A DNA stretch of 64,000 bases from Zygnema cylindricum (Eukaryota > Streptophyta > Zygnematophyceae > Zygnematales > Zygnemataceae), in the NCBI GenBank assembly GCA_037447655.1, contig JBBHKE010001339.1:314669-378668 (forward strand), given 5' to 3'. Below are positions 32,517 through 44,937 of the stretch, piece by piece. The position numbers and the translations under genes are program-made. Each line of letters starts with the position of its first letter. Within the stretch, counting starts at the first letter, position 1. The notes under the pieces were generated by a model that saw only the letters and a program-made list of their open reading frames with translations, had not been told where the DNA came from and did not search any database.

Positions 32517-34379
32517 GAAGCAGAAAAAAGTACAAGAATATGTCATTCTAGATAGCATCCATAATATTGTCCCACAGGTGCAAAATTCACCAGTGGTACC
32601 ACCAAAGTCGGAACATAATCGGGTTCCACAACAAGTTTGTTTCAAAGCGCAACAACAACAGCCACTGCCTACAGATCGTAACCAGCGCAACAAGCGCAAC
32701 GCACAGAATGCGACAATTTCAGCCTCATAATTTTCGGGGGGAAGAATATCCTGTAGCCGCCTGCAAGCAAGTTCTCACTTTGCCTACTCGGTAGCCTCAG
32801 GGGAGCCTTTGACCATTCGGGAAGCCTTCTCATCACCGGAGGAGAATCACAGGATCGAGGCAGCAAACAATGAAATGAAGTCGATCATGGAGGCCCAGAC
32901 ATGGGAGCTTGTGGACCTTCCTCCCGATCGAAAAGCGATCGGCAGCAAATGGGTATTCAAGGTGAAGTTAAATCCAAATAATACCATTGAACGATACAGG
33001 GCTAGACTTGTGGCAAAGGGTTATAATCAAAAAGAAGGAATTGACTTTGAAGAAATATTTTCTTTGTTGTAAGATTTCTGACAATTAGAATTTTGCTATC
33101 TCTAGCTGCTATAGAAGATATGGAAATACATCAAATGGATATAAAGACGACCTTTTTGCATAGAGAGCTAGAGGAGACCATTTAAATGCAGCAGCCTGAA
33201 TTGTATGCAAAACCAGGAAATGAGCACTTAGTATGTAAACTGTTAAAATCATTGTACGGCCTAAAACAGTCCCGAAGGCAATGGAATCTAAAACTTGATG
33301 AATTCTTAACCGGTCTAGGTTTTAAAAGGATAAGCTCTGATCACTCTGTCTATGTTTTAAAGGGTGAGGATGGAATAGTATATATAGCAGTATACGTAGA
33401 TGATCTACTATTAGTAAGCAAATCAATGGCTAAAATTAACAAAATTAAAATGCTTTAAAATCATGGTTCGAGATGAAATACCTCAGTGAGGCAAAATATA
33501 TTTTGGGTATTCAGGAAAAGAGGGATAGGTAAAATAGATTAAAAAAATTGATTCAAAACGAGGCTATTGGAAACATGTTAGATGAAAATGGAATGCGCGG
33601 GGCAAAAAGATGTGTAACACCAATGGAGTTTCGGCATAAGTTAAAGGGGGAAGAAACGGAAACAAAGTGTTATTGTCAATGAAATTTTTGAGTCAGAGGA
33701 GGATGATCATATGACACTGATACCTTACAGATATATAGTTGGAAGTTTAATTTATTTCATGAACTGTACCCGTCCGGATATTGCTGCAGCAGTTAGGGTA
33801 CTGAGCAGAAGTCTAGAGAATCCGAGGAAATCTGACCGTGAGGCAGCAAGAAGAGTTTTAAGATACTTGGCAGGAACCAAAGACCTCAAACTCACACTAG
33901 GCAGAGGAGAAGTGAAGCTACAAACATGGAGTGATGGAAGCTATGGCGACATGCCAAGTCGAAAATCCACCACGGGATTCGTTCTGCAAATTGGTAATGG
34001 GTCTTGCTCTTCGAGCAACAAACTTCAAAATGTAACAGCACAATCGACAATGGAGTCAGAATATATGGTAGCAAGCTCAGCCCTCAAAGAACTCCTATGG
34101 GTGAAATCCATGTTGCAAGAATTAGGATACATGCAAGTTGGTCCACAGGTGATCTGGTGTGATAAACAGGCTGCCATTGCCATTGCTTCTAACCCAAGTC
34201 ACCACTTCAAAAGCAAGCACATGGATGTAAGATTACACATTGTAAGGGAAAAAGTGTTCTCTAGAGTGATTAAATTATGCTTTTTGTTAGATGCAACAAT
34301 GGTTGCTGATATGCTCACTAAAGCTCCTCCTACTCCTAAGTTGAACTACTGTAGGAACGCAGTGGGATTAAGTGAATAG
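32517..34379 (+). pseudogene. Element K: linker, reverse transcriptase and RNase H
   Basis: The linker (QEYVILDSIHNIVPQ then Gln-rich) is followed by EPLTIREAFSSPEEN and WELVDLPPDRKAIGSKWVFK (32809-33072). The RT palm has HQMDIKTTFLHRELEE with frame breaks, QSRRQWNLKLDEFLTGLGF, SSDHSVYV and YVDDLLLVSK (33186-33458). After two lesions, 33711-34379 is a clean 222-codon frame: MNCTRPDIAAAVRV, WSDGSYGDMP, SSSNKLQNVTAQ, STMESEYMVASS, CDKQAAIAI, MLTKAPPTPK and a natural end GLSE. CDNQ has become CDKQ. Gag, protease and integrase are missing upstream. Confidence 0.85.
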
Positions 34380-34546
34380 CTGAGTTGCTGCACTGCTATG
34401 CTTCCATGCGCTAGTCCACTAACGGGAATATAGTGGGACTAGGTGACTTGCTAAAATTGCTACGTTGCAATGCTGCAATGATGCGATGCTGCGCTAGTTC
34501 GACATCAAAGCTGCGCTGACATAATGAGTCTAAAGCTTTAGGGGAG

Positions 34547-35504
34547 TGTTATTATTGGAAAGATTTAAGTCTCAACAAATTTATAGGACGGCGGAAATAT
34601 AGATCTATAGAGACACGCGTCGTCACTTGAAGCAGAGTGCAGGATTTTGAATGGTACCGACAACGCAGCTGCGACGCAGATGGAACAAGCGCAATTGCGG
34701 TTATTTTTGATATGGTCTATCGAACGAACGCAACCAGCGACGCAACGTGACAAACGCAACTGCAAATATTTTGGTATAAGACAACGCAGTTGCTACGTAA
34801 CAAGACAAACGCAGCTGTGACAATTTTTGGTGTGGGACAGCGAAGCTGCTACTAAGCTAGATATATTTGAATGTGATCAAGAATCAGACTGCGTTCCTAC
34901 GGTTGATATAAATAGTGTCAACAGACGAGATTCATAAGAGAATAATTAAGTGACTCAATAGCCGGATGGACGTACCCATACAATTGTCACTAAGCCAGGC
35001 AATAAGTATTTGAACAAATCATATGTATAAGATTCTCAGTAATATTGATTGTACAGTGATAGATTAGTTTTAGCGTGATTAAGAGCACTTAGGCCTTAGT
35101 GGCACTTTAGTTTTTTTGGACGTATCTTTTAGGAACACTTGTATCGGCAGTACATCACTATGTAGTAAGACAACTCAGTAAAGAGTATAAGACATAGAAC
35201 GTAGAACATTTTATGTATCCATACTTCCAGACTGTGTAATGTGCAAATTGTTTTTGGGAAACTTATGAGTTGCATATATTGGTGTATGTTGGATCAATTG
35301 AGTTGAAACTTTGGGAGTTGTCATTCTTTGTGATATTCTATACTGTGGTATAGTTTGAAGCTGTTTAGTTCATTGTATCAGATTTGGTGAGCTGTAGAAA
35401 ACAATTGTTTGATAGGATTCTTGATAAGCTTCTGTGAGTGAGATTATGTCTACTTCCACTACTACTGCTGACACTCCACCTGCTCCAGTGGTTGTAGAAC
35501 AACA
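34547..35504 (+). repeat. 3' LTR of element K (958 bp)
   Basis: Preceded by the polypurine tract ctttaggggag; starts TGTTATTATT and ends GTAGAACAACA. Near its end an ATG at about 35446 opens MSTSTTTADTPPAPVVVEQQ running to the LTR end, the LTR-encoded gag start of this family. CAACGCAG-like motifs recur at about 34658-34830. The PBS is not present because this is the 3' copy. Confidence 0.8.
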
Positions 35505-35601
35505 TTAGTGCTTTTCGAAAAGCAATCCCTCCATCGTAAATTCCTAGTAAGTGAAGTCTGTTCCATCAAACATAGGCACCATAGATGGTGGGCCCATAAC
35601 C
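35505..35601 (-). pseudogene. Element D2: gag start fragment with primer-binding site
   Basis: The minus strand reads VMGPPSMVPMFDGTDFTY then a TAG where D and C have Trp, then EFTMEGLLFEKH, matching element D gag. The PBS (ggtgggcccataacc, 35587-35601) abuts the LTR. It is truncated at 35505 by the K LTR boundary. Confidence 0.8.
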
Positions 35602-36435
35602 TGAAATTCCATGGGTTCCATTTCCTCACAGAAATCGCAGACCTAAAGAAGCTTGTCTAGATAGTGCCGACTCCAAATTTATATAAACCCAAATGATTGA
35701 CACCTTGACAGTCAGAACTCGTATACAGCTTCACCCTTGTGAAAGAAGACTTTCTTTGTGCTCAGTTTTACCACAGAATGCAAAACTTGAACATGTGTTT
35801 TAGACAGCATTCCCCACTTTGACTTTCCCTCAGAAATGCCGCCACCTTGTCAAGCAAAAACTCTGACGAAATACACCCCTTTGTAGCTTCGACTTCCTTG
35901 AGTCTGCAACAAAAATAATCACTGACTTTGCTCCCCTGAGCAATTAGTTATTGCTGGCCAAAGATGGCTTATAAATACAAAAGAACACCTGGAGAGAGGC
36001 GCCTCAAACACGCTAAGTCCCTTAACTCCTACTCACAACTACCTACTATTTACCCTAGGCCAATCAAAAATAGTGTATAGTACAAGAAGGTACAGTGGTC
36101 AATTGTACTTCTTGTACGACCATTGTACAATTTGGCCTCTGGTTGACACTTGTCAACTTAGGAGCCATCGTTCCTCCTCCCATCTTTTTTGACGTCCAAT
36201 GATGTTGCATCACGTGGCACTGGGCGCCGCTTATATCCGAAAGGTGCCAAAGATACATTCGGGTTTGGCGGAGGTGAGGTCGTTCGCCTGATCATGTATT
36301 TTAGATTCGCGTCCGCGAGCGCTGCTATTTAAGTGAAAGTGACGTTTGCGTGAAACTTTAATTAATTGCCAAACCATAAACGTGTATCGTTTCGTTAACG
36401 CCTTAATGGTTCTCGTACGTTTAAGTTGTACTCCA
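35602..36435 (-). repeat. D-type LTR (D2), truncated by element I
   Basis: Starts TGAAATTCC after the PBS; gtgccgactcc, tttgactttccctcagaaatgc and tataaatacaaaag blocks match D LTRs in reverse. CACGTG at 36211-36216. It stops where the LTR of element I1 begins. Confidence 0.7.
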
Positions 36436-37280
36436 TGTTGTTTTTAGAAAGCTTTAGTCCTCTCTATGTCTCAGATGTGAGGGAGAGAGAGTTGTTCAAC
36501 ACTTAAAATATTTTTGGTTGAGTTCGGTTCAATACTTACCAAAATTAGTGTGACAGTGAAGTTGGGAGTTCACGGTTCATTCACACTTGGGACACGCGTC
36601 TTCACTTGAGAGAAATGCGTGAGTGTGTCCTCCGTGGACGTATGGAAATTCGGCGTGACCACGGGACTTTGTGAAGTCACATCTACGGTGCCAAATCCTC
36701 TAATCGGACGGTTGACAGCCGCCGCCAACAAATACTGACGAGGCATGACTAGATCACTATCACTTTACGTTGTCTAAACTTCGGGGTAAATATTTGGTAG
36801 AACAGATTTTTTTTCTGTAGTGAATTAGTTGTTTAGTGTTAAGAATGTGGTTTATCACATACCTTCAGTACACAGGTTTCCTCACACTGTTTGTTGTGTT
36901 AGAATGTTAGATGTACGGCTTGAATGCTTTCGTACAACTTAGTGTAGTTTGAGTGTATAGAAGTAGGACTTTGTGTATTTTGATTCATTAGGAACAAATG
37001 TATGAAAAACTGTACACTCAGTTTTATGAAAATTCACCTCTGAATATTTAACAGATTTGTAGGGAGAAATAAGTGAAGTTTAATATGTATGTTCCTTTGT
37101 ATGTTATCTACACTGTGGTAGATTTGTAAGATTATTGTGACTCTATGTTGAAAGTTATTGTCGGTCAAAGTTGTCGTTTTGCCATCTGTATTTGTTGAAG
37201 CTTCCTCTCTTGATTTGTTCTACAATGACTACTGCTGCTTCTTCTTCATCTTTAGTACCAGCAGTTTTCTTAGAACAACA
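36436..37280 (+). repeat. 5' LTR of element I1 (845 bp)
   Basis: TGTTGTTTTTAGAAAGC...TTAGAACAACA. Compares closely with 44083-44937 and the fragment 48979-49116. An ATG at 37226 opens MTTAASSSSLVPAVFLEQQ to the LTR end, in frame with gag beyond the PBS. Confidence 0.85.
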
Positions 37281-37286
37281 GGTTAC

Positions 37287-38655
37287 TGTTGTTCTTTGGT
37301 CTAAAATAGACCGCAGAAGCCACCCAAACTATCATGCAAAGAGCTAAGCAAAAATAGGTTTACGAACAATCATTTGAAATGCATCCTCCATTTAACATAC
37401 AACAACATTTAGGGTTTCATGGAATAATCAACATAAATAAACCCTATGACATCATCTAAGGTTTGATGGAATAATCGACATAAACAAACCCTAGGACAAA
37501 TGCATAAAAAATGCATATCAAACATATATATAAAATAACATAAATAAATAATAAAGACAAATGCATTTCACATAAACAAAAGTATAATCAAAGTATAATT
37601 AAATAATCATTATATCATTCAAAGTGCATGACCTAATCGGCAACCCTAAAAGTCTACATCTTCGGTCCCCACTTTATTAACCAGCATTGATGATATTCTA
37701 ATGAAGCTCAAATCTATATATACACTTGTGAGCTGTTAACAAATCACTAAGTGTCAAAATAACCAACGTAAATTACGTAACTGTCATTAAATCAAACTAA
37801 TCGTAAGCGTACACCTGAAAGTCAAGCAATCGTAAGCGTACACTTGTCTGCAAATACGACATCGTACACACACAAATTACACTATCGATATCCTCATTAA
37901 TCACGTAAAATATAACTATTCTAATCAACACTAAATCATTAATTCAAATAAGACAAAACATTGATGCTTCAAATATTTACACCGACATATCCAAAAATCC
38001 GCGTCATAAGTGACAACTTGCTTAGTCACTTGTCGATAAGTCCACGTAGTGAACCGACATCGCATATGTACGGTCCACTAGATAATGTGTCATAAAAACA
38101 ATGTGGTCCCTTAAAAAAAACCGGCGGACGCCATCCGCCTTCCACGTGTACCACGAACCACTTGTCAAACAATCCGTACCATACAAATCTTGTCCGTACC
38201 GAAATCACGTACTTCGTCATAAATGTCGCGTGTCAAATACGACGCTCCGTACCGGCGGCGTCACATTTAATAAATGCGATCTGTCGCATTATGTTTCATA
38301 TGGCCGGCGTACTTTTCAAATCCTTCGAATATTTCAAATCGAATCGCGAAGCGATCCGCCGTCCATTTCCATTTCGTATTCCGTATTTTTCGTATGCTTC
38401 TTCGCGTCACTTAATTTGTACTTTTTCGTCACCTTAAATTCATATTTCATATCGGATCGCTTCGCGATCCGCCGTACATTTTCAAATGTTTGTTCGCGCC
38501 ACTCACACGTAACTTTAATTTTGCTCGTACACTTACTCCCCCAATCCACAAATCCTTTCGAACCTCCACAGTATATAACGTAAATATATACGCACGAAAC
38601 GTCGCGTGCGCATCAAATTTCACATACGCACGAAACTAAATCTTCAAAAACAACA
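37287..38655 (-). repeat. 3' LTR of element L (1369 bp)
   Basis: TGTTGTTCTTTGG...AAAACAACA. Contains two GATCGCTTCGCGATC-like palindromes near 38345-38360 and 38453-38470. Confidence 0.9.
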
Positions 38656-39505
38656 CTCCCCCGAAAATTTAGTTTTGTGCATCCATTATGCCACGTCATC
38701 AGCTGTCACACTGTCACCTCCATCTGAATCCGCCAAATGCCTCCGCCAGAATTTTCCCACTTCTTCCACCATTGCTTCCGCTGCCTCCACATACCATCCA
38801 GATTTCATAATACATAATATATATATTTTCATTTTTCAATTACAACAATTTTTCTCTTTTCTCAACAATATCTAAATCCGAATCTACATTCCCAAAATTC
38901 TATCACAAATCAACTAAAAATTAAAGCCAAAAGATCACACTAATAATATATCCCAACTCAAAATTTCTACCTCAACTATATCAAATCTAAATTTCAATTT
39001 TTTTTCTTTTTCTTTTTCATTTAATAATCTGATCCCAAAATTTCCCATTAAAAATACATTTAACAAATAGTATTTTCCCAAAAATTCTAATAATATCACA
39101 TTTCCCAAAAATTTCCAACAACTCAAAATCTACATTACAAATCCAATTTTCAACAATCATCGATCCACAAAATTTGGATCTCTCCACCACATGTCAAAAC
39201 TCCACCTTTCGGATCTCTCTCCCCCAAACGTCGAATTTCCAAAAAAAAATAAAATATCATTTCTCATAAGTAATCATTTTCATTGAGGGTAGACATTTCG
39301 GCACTGTCACTAAGTTAACCCTTGGGGCGATGCAAGATTAAACTCGGCACATACCAACACTATGATAAGGCCGATCTAATGGGTACACAGACACCATTAC
39401 TCCAATACAACCAGCAAGGACAATATTAACCCGCTACAATGCGTGTGACAAAAACCTACATCGACTTAACCTAACATATGATAGATGGGGTGTGGGCCCA
39501 TAACC
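38656..39505 (-). other. Internal region of element L, non-coding
   Basis: AT-rich, no ORF above about 60 codons and no Copia motif on either strand. Bounded by the polypurine tract and PBS. Confidence 0.8.
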
Positions 39506-40865
39506 TGTTGTTCTTTGGTCTAAAATAGACCGCAGAAGCCACCCAAACTATCATGCAAAAAGCTAAGCAAAAATAGGTTTACGAACAATCATTTGAAATG
39601 CATCCTCCATTTAACATACAACAACATTTAGGGTTTCATGGAATAATCAACATAAATAAACCCTATGACATCATCTAAGGTTTGATGGAATAATCGACAT
39701 AAACAAACCCTAGGACAAATGCATAAAAAATGCATATCAAACATATATATAAAATAACATAAATAAATAATAAAGACAAATGCATTTCACATAAACAAAA
39801 GTATAATCAAAGTATAATTAAATAATCATTATATCATTCAAAGTGCATGACCTAATCGGCAACCCTAAAAGTCTACATCTTCGGTCCCCACTTTACTAAC
39901 CAGCATTGATGATATTCTAATGAAGCTCAAATCTATATATACACTTGTGAGCTGTTAACAAATCACTAAGTGTCAAAATAACCAACGTAAATTAGGTAAC
40001 TGTCATTAAATCAAACTAATCGTAAGCGTACACCTGAAAGTCAAGCAATCGTAAGCGTACACTTGTCTGCAAATACGATACATAAATTAAAGTGTCGATA
40101 TCCTCATTAATCACGTAAAATATAACTATTCTAATCAACACTAAATCATTAATTCAAATAAGACAAAACATTGATGCTTCAAATATTTACACCGATGTAT
40201 CCAAAAATCCGCGTCATAAGTGACAACTTGCTTAGTCACTTGTCGATAAGTCCACGTAGTGAACCGACATCGCATATGTACGGTCCACTAGATAATGTGT
40301 CATAAAAACAATGTGGTCCCTTAAAAAAAACCGGCGGACGCCATCCGCCTTCCACGTGTACCACGAACCACTTGTCAAACAATCCGTACCATACAAATCT
40401 TGTCCGTACCGAAATCACGTACTTCGTCATAAATGTCGCGTGTCAAATACGACGCTCCGTACCGGCGGCGTCACATTTAATAAATGCGATCTGTCGCATT
40501 ATGTTCCATATGGCCGGCGTACTTTTCAAATCCTTCGAATATTTCAAATCGAATCGCGAAGCGATCCGCCGTCCATTTCCATTTCGTATTCCGTATTTTT
40601 CGTATGCTTCTTCGCGTCACTTAATTTGTACTTTTTCGTCACCTTAAATTCATATTTCATATCGGATCGCTTCGCGATCCGCCGTACATTTTCAAATGTT
40701 TGTTCGCGCCACTCACACGTAACTTTAATTTTGCTCGTACACTTACTCCCCCAATCCACAAATCCTTTCGAACCTCCACAGTACATAACGTAAATATATA
40801 CGCACGAAACGTCGCGTGCGCATCAAATTTCACATACGCACGAAACTAAATCTTCAAAAACAACA
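39506..40865 (-). repeat. 5' LTR of element L (1360 bp)
   Basis: Nearly identical to 37287-38655; differs by a small indel cluster near 40070-40100 and scattered substitutions. Confidence 0.9.
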
Positions 40866-42480
40866 GTTACAGGCCCACCTTCACAAATTCTAGTCTTTGA
40901 TGGACATGAATATCTATATTGGGCAGATTTGGTTAAGTCTTACTTCAAGCAAATGAAACTTATTAATGTGTTAAATGGATCAATAACAAAATCTGATCTT
41001 AGCTTTGATCAGAAAATTGACCAAGCTTTGCATTTAGTGAAGCTTATGATATAAAAAGAAATATAGATATGAACTGTGTAAGAGATGGAAAAGTTGTTAA
41101 AAGAACTTTGTATGATGTTCTGTATGTTCCAAAGTTGAAGAAAAAATTGTTTTCTACGTCTGTAGCTGAAAGCAAAGGCTTAGAGGTTCTCCAAAAAAAT
41201 TGCAATAAAGTAGTGAGCAATGATGGAATAGTAGCTCTAGTAGGAACTACAGGCCCAAACTTTTTGTACCGCATAGACCTGGCTAATAAAATTGATTTTG
41301 CTTACCCAGTGTCCTATGTGATAATGTTTTGTGGCATAAAAGGCTTGGTCATGTGCATCATGAGAGACTTTCTAAGATGATAAACCATAATATGATAGAG
41401 GGAATCCAGCTTGGACAAAAAAAGTCTCATGTTTGTGATGGTTGTGCTCTCGGAAAAATTCACAAGCTTCCTCTACCACAAATTTCTGATCACCGAGCCA
41501 CAAATCTCTTTGGTAAAATTCACTTTGATGTCTTCGGCCCTTCCAAAGTTCCCTCTCTTGGTGGCAGCCGCTACTTTGTCACCTTTACGGACGACTACTC
41601 CCGGTACAATCGTCTATACTTCATGAAGGAGAAGAGTGAAGTCTTCACTCACTTTCAGAGCTACAAAATCTGGGCGGAGAAACTTCACGACAAATCTATT
41701 CTTGCTTTGCAGACGCATAATGGAGGAGAGTATGTATCCCATGCCTTTGCTGACTTCTTGAAAGAAAATGGCATCTCTCGTGAACTTACTGCTCCGTACA
41801 CATTGGAACAAAATGGTGTGGCCGAGAGACTAAATCGGACATTGACTGAATTTGCTCGCTCTATGATGGCCGATAAAGGTGTGGATCCAAAGTTTTGGGG
41901 GGAAGCTTTTCATTGTGCTTCATACATCAGAAATAAAGTAGAAACCCGAGCTGTTAAGGGTAAGACACCTTATGAAGTATGGACAGGCAAAAAGCCAAAT
42001 GTCATTCATTTTAATATAGTCTTTGGTAGCAAATGCTTTATCTTGGATAATCTTCCTAATTGGAAGCTTAGTCCAAAATCTGTACGTGGTGTTTTTTACG
42101 CTATGATGATGAATTTGCAGGTTATAGAGTGTATAATCCTCAGAGAGGATGCCTTTAGACAGCCATGAATATTCAAATTACAGAAGAGAGTCAATCTGTG
42201 GATGTTTTTAGTATGGATGCAGCTGAAAGGAATTAAAAATTGTAAGAGTAAATCATTCTTGAGCAAGTAAATTTTACTCCATCTCCTTCTACTTCCTCTA
42301 CCTCTCTTCCAAATGTCTTTGAGCCGTCAGATACTTCTTCCAAAGTTGCTTCTACCACTACACGTCCTCTACGGAACATTAGGGGACCAACAGTTCTCGC
42401 TTCAGATTTTCCGAGGGGAATAAGGCAAAGCAACCGCCTTTGAGGGGACCGAGTAGAGATTGCTTTTTATGAAAAAAAAG
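40866..42480 (+). pseudogene. Element I1: gag start, deleted gag-protease, integrase
   Basis: From the PBS the frame reads VTGPPSQILVFDGHEYLYW (gag opening). Near 41052 it jumps to sequence that lies after the protease in I2, so about 0.85 kb is missing. 41069-41328 is the protease-to-integrase spacer (RTLYDVLYVPKLKK, LFSTSVAES). The integrase frame 41329-42168 has LWHKRLGHVHHERL-type and CDGCALGKIHKLPLP zinc motifs, HFDVFGPSKVPS (first Asp) and EQNGVAERLNRTL (Glu). The second catalytic context reads QTHNGGEY, with His where Asp is expected. Linker 42169-42480 has a stop and shifts. Confidence 0.85.
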
Positions 42481-44082
42481 GGGAGCTACTTACTATTCAA
42501 GAAGCCTTTTCCGTTCATGAAAATGATTATTGGAACTCGGCTGCAAATGATGAGATAAAGTCAATTATGCAAACCGAAACTTGGGAACTTCTGAAGCTCC
42601 TACCGAACCGGAAAGCTATCGGTTGTAAATGGGTATTCAAATTAAAATTGAATCGTGATAGTACAATTGAGAGATATAAAGCTAGACTGGTCGCTAAGGG
42701 ATTGAGTCAGAAGGAGGGAATTGATTATGAATAGACCTTCTCTCTTGTGGTTCACTTTTCTAGTATTAGAGTTTTGTTGTCTCTTGTTGCCATAAAAGAT
42801 ATGGAACTGCATCAGATGGACGTCAAGACAACTTTCTTGCATGGTGATTTGGAAGAAGTAATTTATATGAAGTAGCTAAAGATGTATGCAGAAAAGGGGA
42901 AAGAAAATCTGGTCTGTAAACTGTTGAAGTCCGTGTATGGTATGAAACAGGCTCCTAAACAATAGAACCTGAAATAAGATGAGTTTTTAACCAATATTCG
43001 CTTTACCAGGATCAGTTTAGATCACTCTGTCTATATAATGAAAGGTGAGGATGGAGTGATTTATGTGGCTCTGTATATACATAATTTGTTGTTGATTAGC
43101 AAATCTATCAATGAAATTATTAAAATAAAATCAAATCTGAATTCTCAGTTTGAAATGAAGGACTTGGGTGAGGCTAAGTATATTCTAGAAATTCAGGTAG
43201 AAAGAGATATGAAACATAGAATTATTTATCTAACTCTGAAAGAAGCAATCTGGAACATGCTAGAAAAGTTTGGTATGTCAGAAGCAAAGGGGAGTGCCAC
43301 CCCTATGGAATTCAGGCAGAAGTTGGAGGGTACGGAAACTAATGGTGGTGTTTTGGTTGATGATTTCTTGGATTCAGCAGAGGCAGATTCTATGTCCGCC
43401 ATTCCTTATAGGCAGATTGTCGGAAGCCTCATCTAATTCACGAACCGTATTTGTCTGAACATCGCAGGCGCGGTTGCAGGCTTGAGCCGAAGCTTTCAAA
43501 TCCGAGGAAGTTGGACTATGAGGCAGCAAAGAGAGTTCATCGCTATCTTGCAAGAACTCGAAATCTTAGACTCTCTCTCGGTGGAGAGGAAGACAAAATT
43601 CATACATTGATCGATGCGAGCTACGGAGATATGTCCAGCCAACGCTCCACCATCGGATACATTATGAAGATCGAAAGTGGAACTTGTTGCTGGAGCAGCA
43701 AACTTCAGAAGGTAACAGCTCAGTCTACCATGGAGGCTGAGTATATGGCTGCCAGCTCAGTAGTTAAGGAGTTACTTTGGGTAAAGTCTCTTCTCTAGGA
43801 GCTTCTCTTTATGCAATTTGGACCACAGATAGTGTAGTGTGACAATCAGGCAGCAATCGCTATTGCATCTAATCCTAGTCATCTCTTTAAGAGTAAGCAC
43901 ATTGATATCAAGCTACATTTTGTAAGAGACAATATGATGGGAAAAGTCTTAAAGTTGAGTTATTTACCAGATGAGCAAATGGTGGCTGATATAATGTCAA
44001 AACCCTTACTTGCACCCAAATTGAAGTTCTGTAGAGAGGCATGTGGACTAAGTGACTAGCAAAGTCTAAATCTTTAGGGGAG
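42481..44082 (+). pseudogene. Element I1: reverse transcriptase and RNase H
   Basis: RT begins WELLKLLPNRKAIGCKWVFK, HQMDVKTTFLHGDLEE (first Asp present), then YGMKQAPKQ followed by TAG for Trp. 43038-43436 gives SLDHSVYI-like and YIHNLLLISKS, where the YVDD box has become YIHN, so RT cannot be active. It continues to EIQVERDMKHR and IPYRQIVGSLI followed by TAA. RNase H (43451-43798) has TLIDASYGDMS, CCWSSKLQKVTAQ, STMEAEYMAAS, then a TAG, CDNQAAIAI and a natural end GLSD near 44058. The polypurine tract lies at about 44072-44082. Confidence 0.85.
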
Positions 44083-44937
44083 TGTTGTTTTTAGAAAGCT
44101 TTAGTCCTCTCTATGCCTCAGCTGTGAGGGAGAGAGAGTTGTTCAGGACTTAAGTTATTTTTGGTTGAGTTCGGTTCAGTACTTACCAAAATTAGTGTGA
44201 CAGTGAAGTTGGGAGTTCACGGTTCATTCACAGTTAGTATATGCGTCGTCACTTGAGAGAAATGCGTGAGTATGTCCTCCGTGGACGTACGAAAATTCGG
44301 CGAGACCACGGGACTTCGTGAAGTCACATCTATGGTGCCAAATCCTCTAATCGGACGGCTGACAGCCACCGCCAACAAATACTGACGATGCTTAACTAGA
44401 TCACTATCAGTTTACGTTGTCTGAACTTCGGTGTAAATAAGTGGTAGAACAAAAAATTTGTCTGTAGTAAATTAGTTGTTTAGTGTTGAGAATGTGGTTT
44501 ATGACATACCTTCAGTACACAGGTATACTCACATTATTTGTTGTGTTAGAATGATAGATGTACGGCTAGAATGCTTCTGTATACCTTAATGTAGTTTCAG
44601 TGTATAAAAGTAAGACTTCGTGTATTTTGATTCATTAGGAACAAATGATATGAAAAACTGTACACTCAGTTTTATGGAAATTCACCTCTGAATATCTCAA
44701 AGATCTGTGAGGAAAATTAAGTGAAATTTTATATATGTTCCTTTGTATGTTGTCTACACTGTGGTATATTTGTAGGACTATTTTGACCCTGTGTTGAAAG
44801 TTATTGTGTGTCAAAGTTGTTTTTTTGCCATCGGTATATGTGGAAGCTTCCTCTCTTGATTTGTTCTACAATATACTACTGCTGATTCTTCTTCATCTTC
44901 AGTACCAGCAGTTGGCTTAGAAAAACAGGTTACGAGC
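44083..44937 (+). repeat. LTR shared by I1 (3') and I2 (5') (855 bp)
   Basis: Preceded by the I1 polypurine tract and followed by a PBS-like GGTTACGAGCCCGCC (44938-44952), so it ends one element and begins the next. The gag ATG of the I1 5' LTR is ATA here. Confidence 0.85.

Larger units (their letters stand above)
37287..40865 (-). mobile_element. Element L: coding-less LTR retrotransposon (LARD-like), TSD GTTAC
   Basis: Two nearly identical LTRs (37287-38655 and 39506-40865; about 1.36 kb) enclose only 850 bp with no gag or pol motif. PBS (plus-strand gtgggcccataacc, ending 39505) and polypurine tract (plus-strand ctcccccg, 38656-38663) place it on the minus strand. GTTAC flanks it on both sides (37282-37286, 40866-40870). 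It must use proteins of another element. I noticed only about seven substitutions plus one small indel cluster between LTRs, so it is the youngest insertion here. The 160-codon ORF repeated in both LTRs has no recognisable domain. Confidence 0.9.
36436..44937 (+). mobile_element. Copia element I1, carrying inserted element L
   Basis: LTRs 36436-37280 and 44083-44937 flank a plus-strand pol. The internal part contains L (37287-40865) between split copies of the PBS. Without L the internal region is about 3.2 kb because gag-protease is deleted near 41052. The right LTR also serves as the left LTR of I2. Confidence 0.85.

Noticed and set aside
38101-38583. 160-codon ORF found identically at 40311-40793
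   Set aside because: It is in both LTRs of element L, so its duplication reflects LTR identity. No domain, and it runs opposite to the element.
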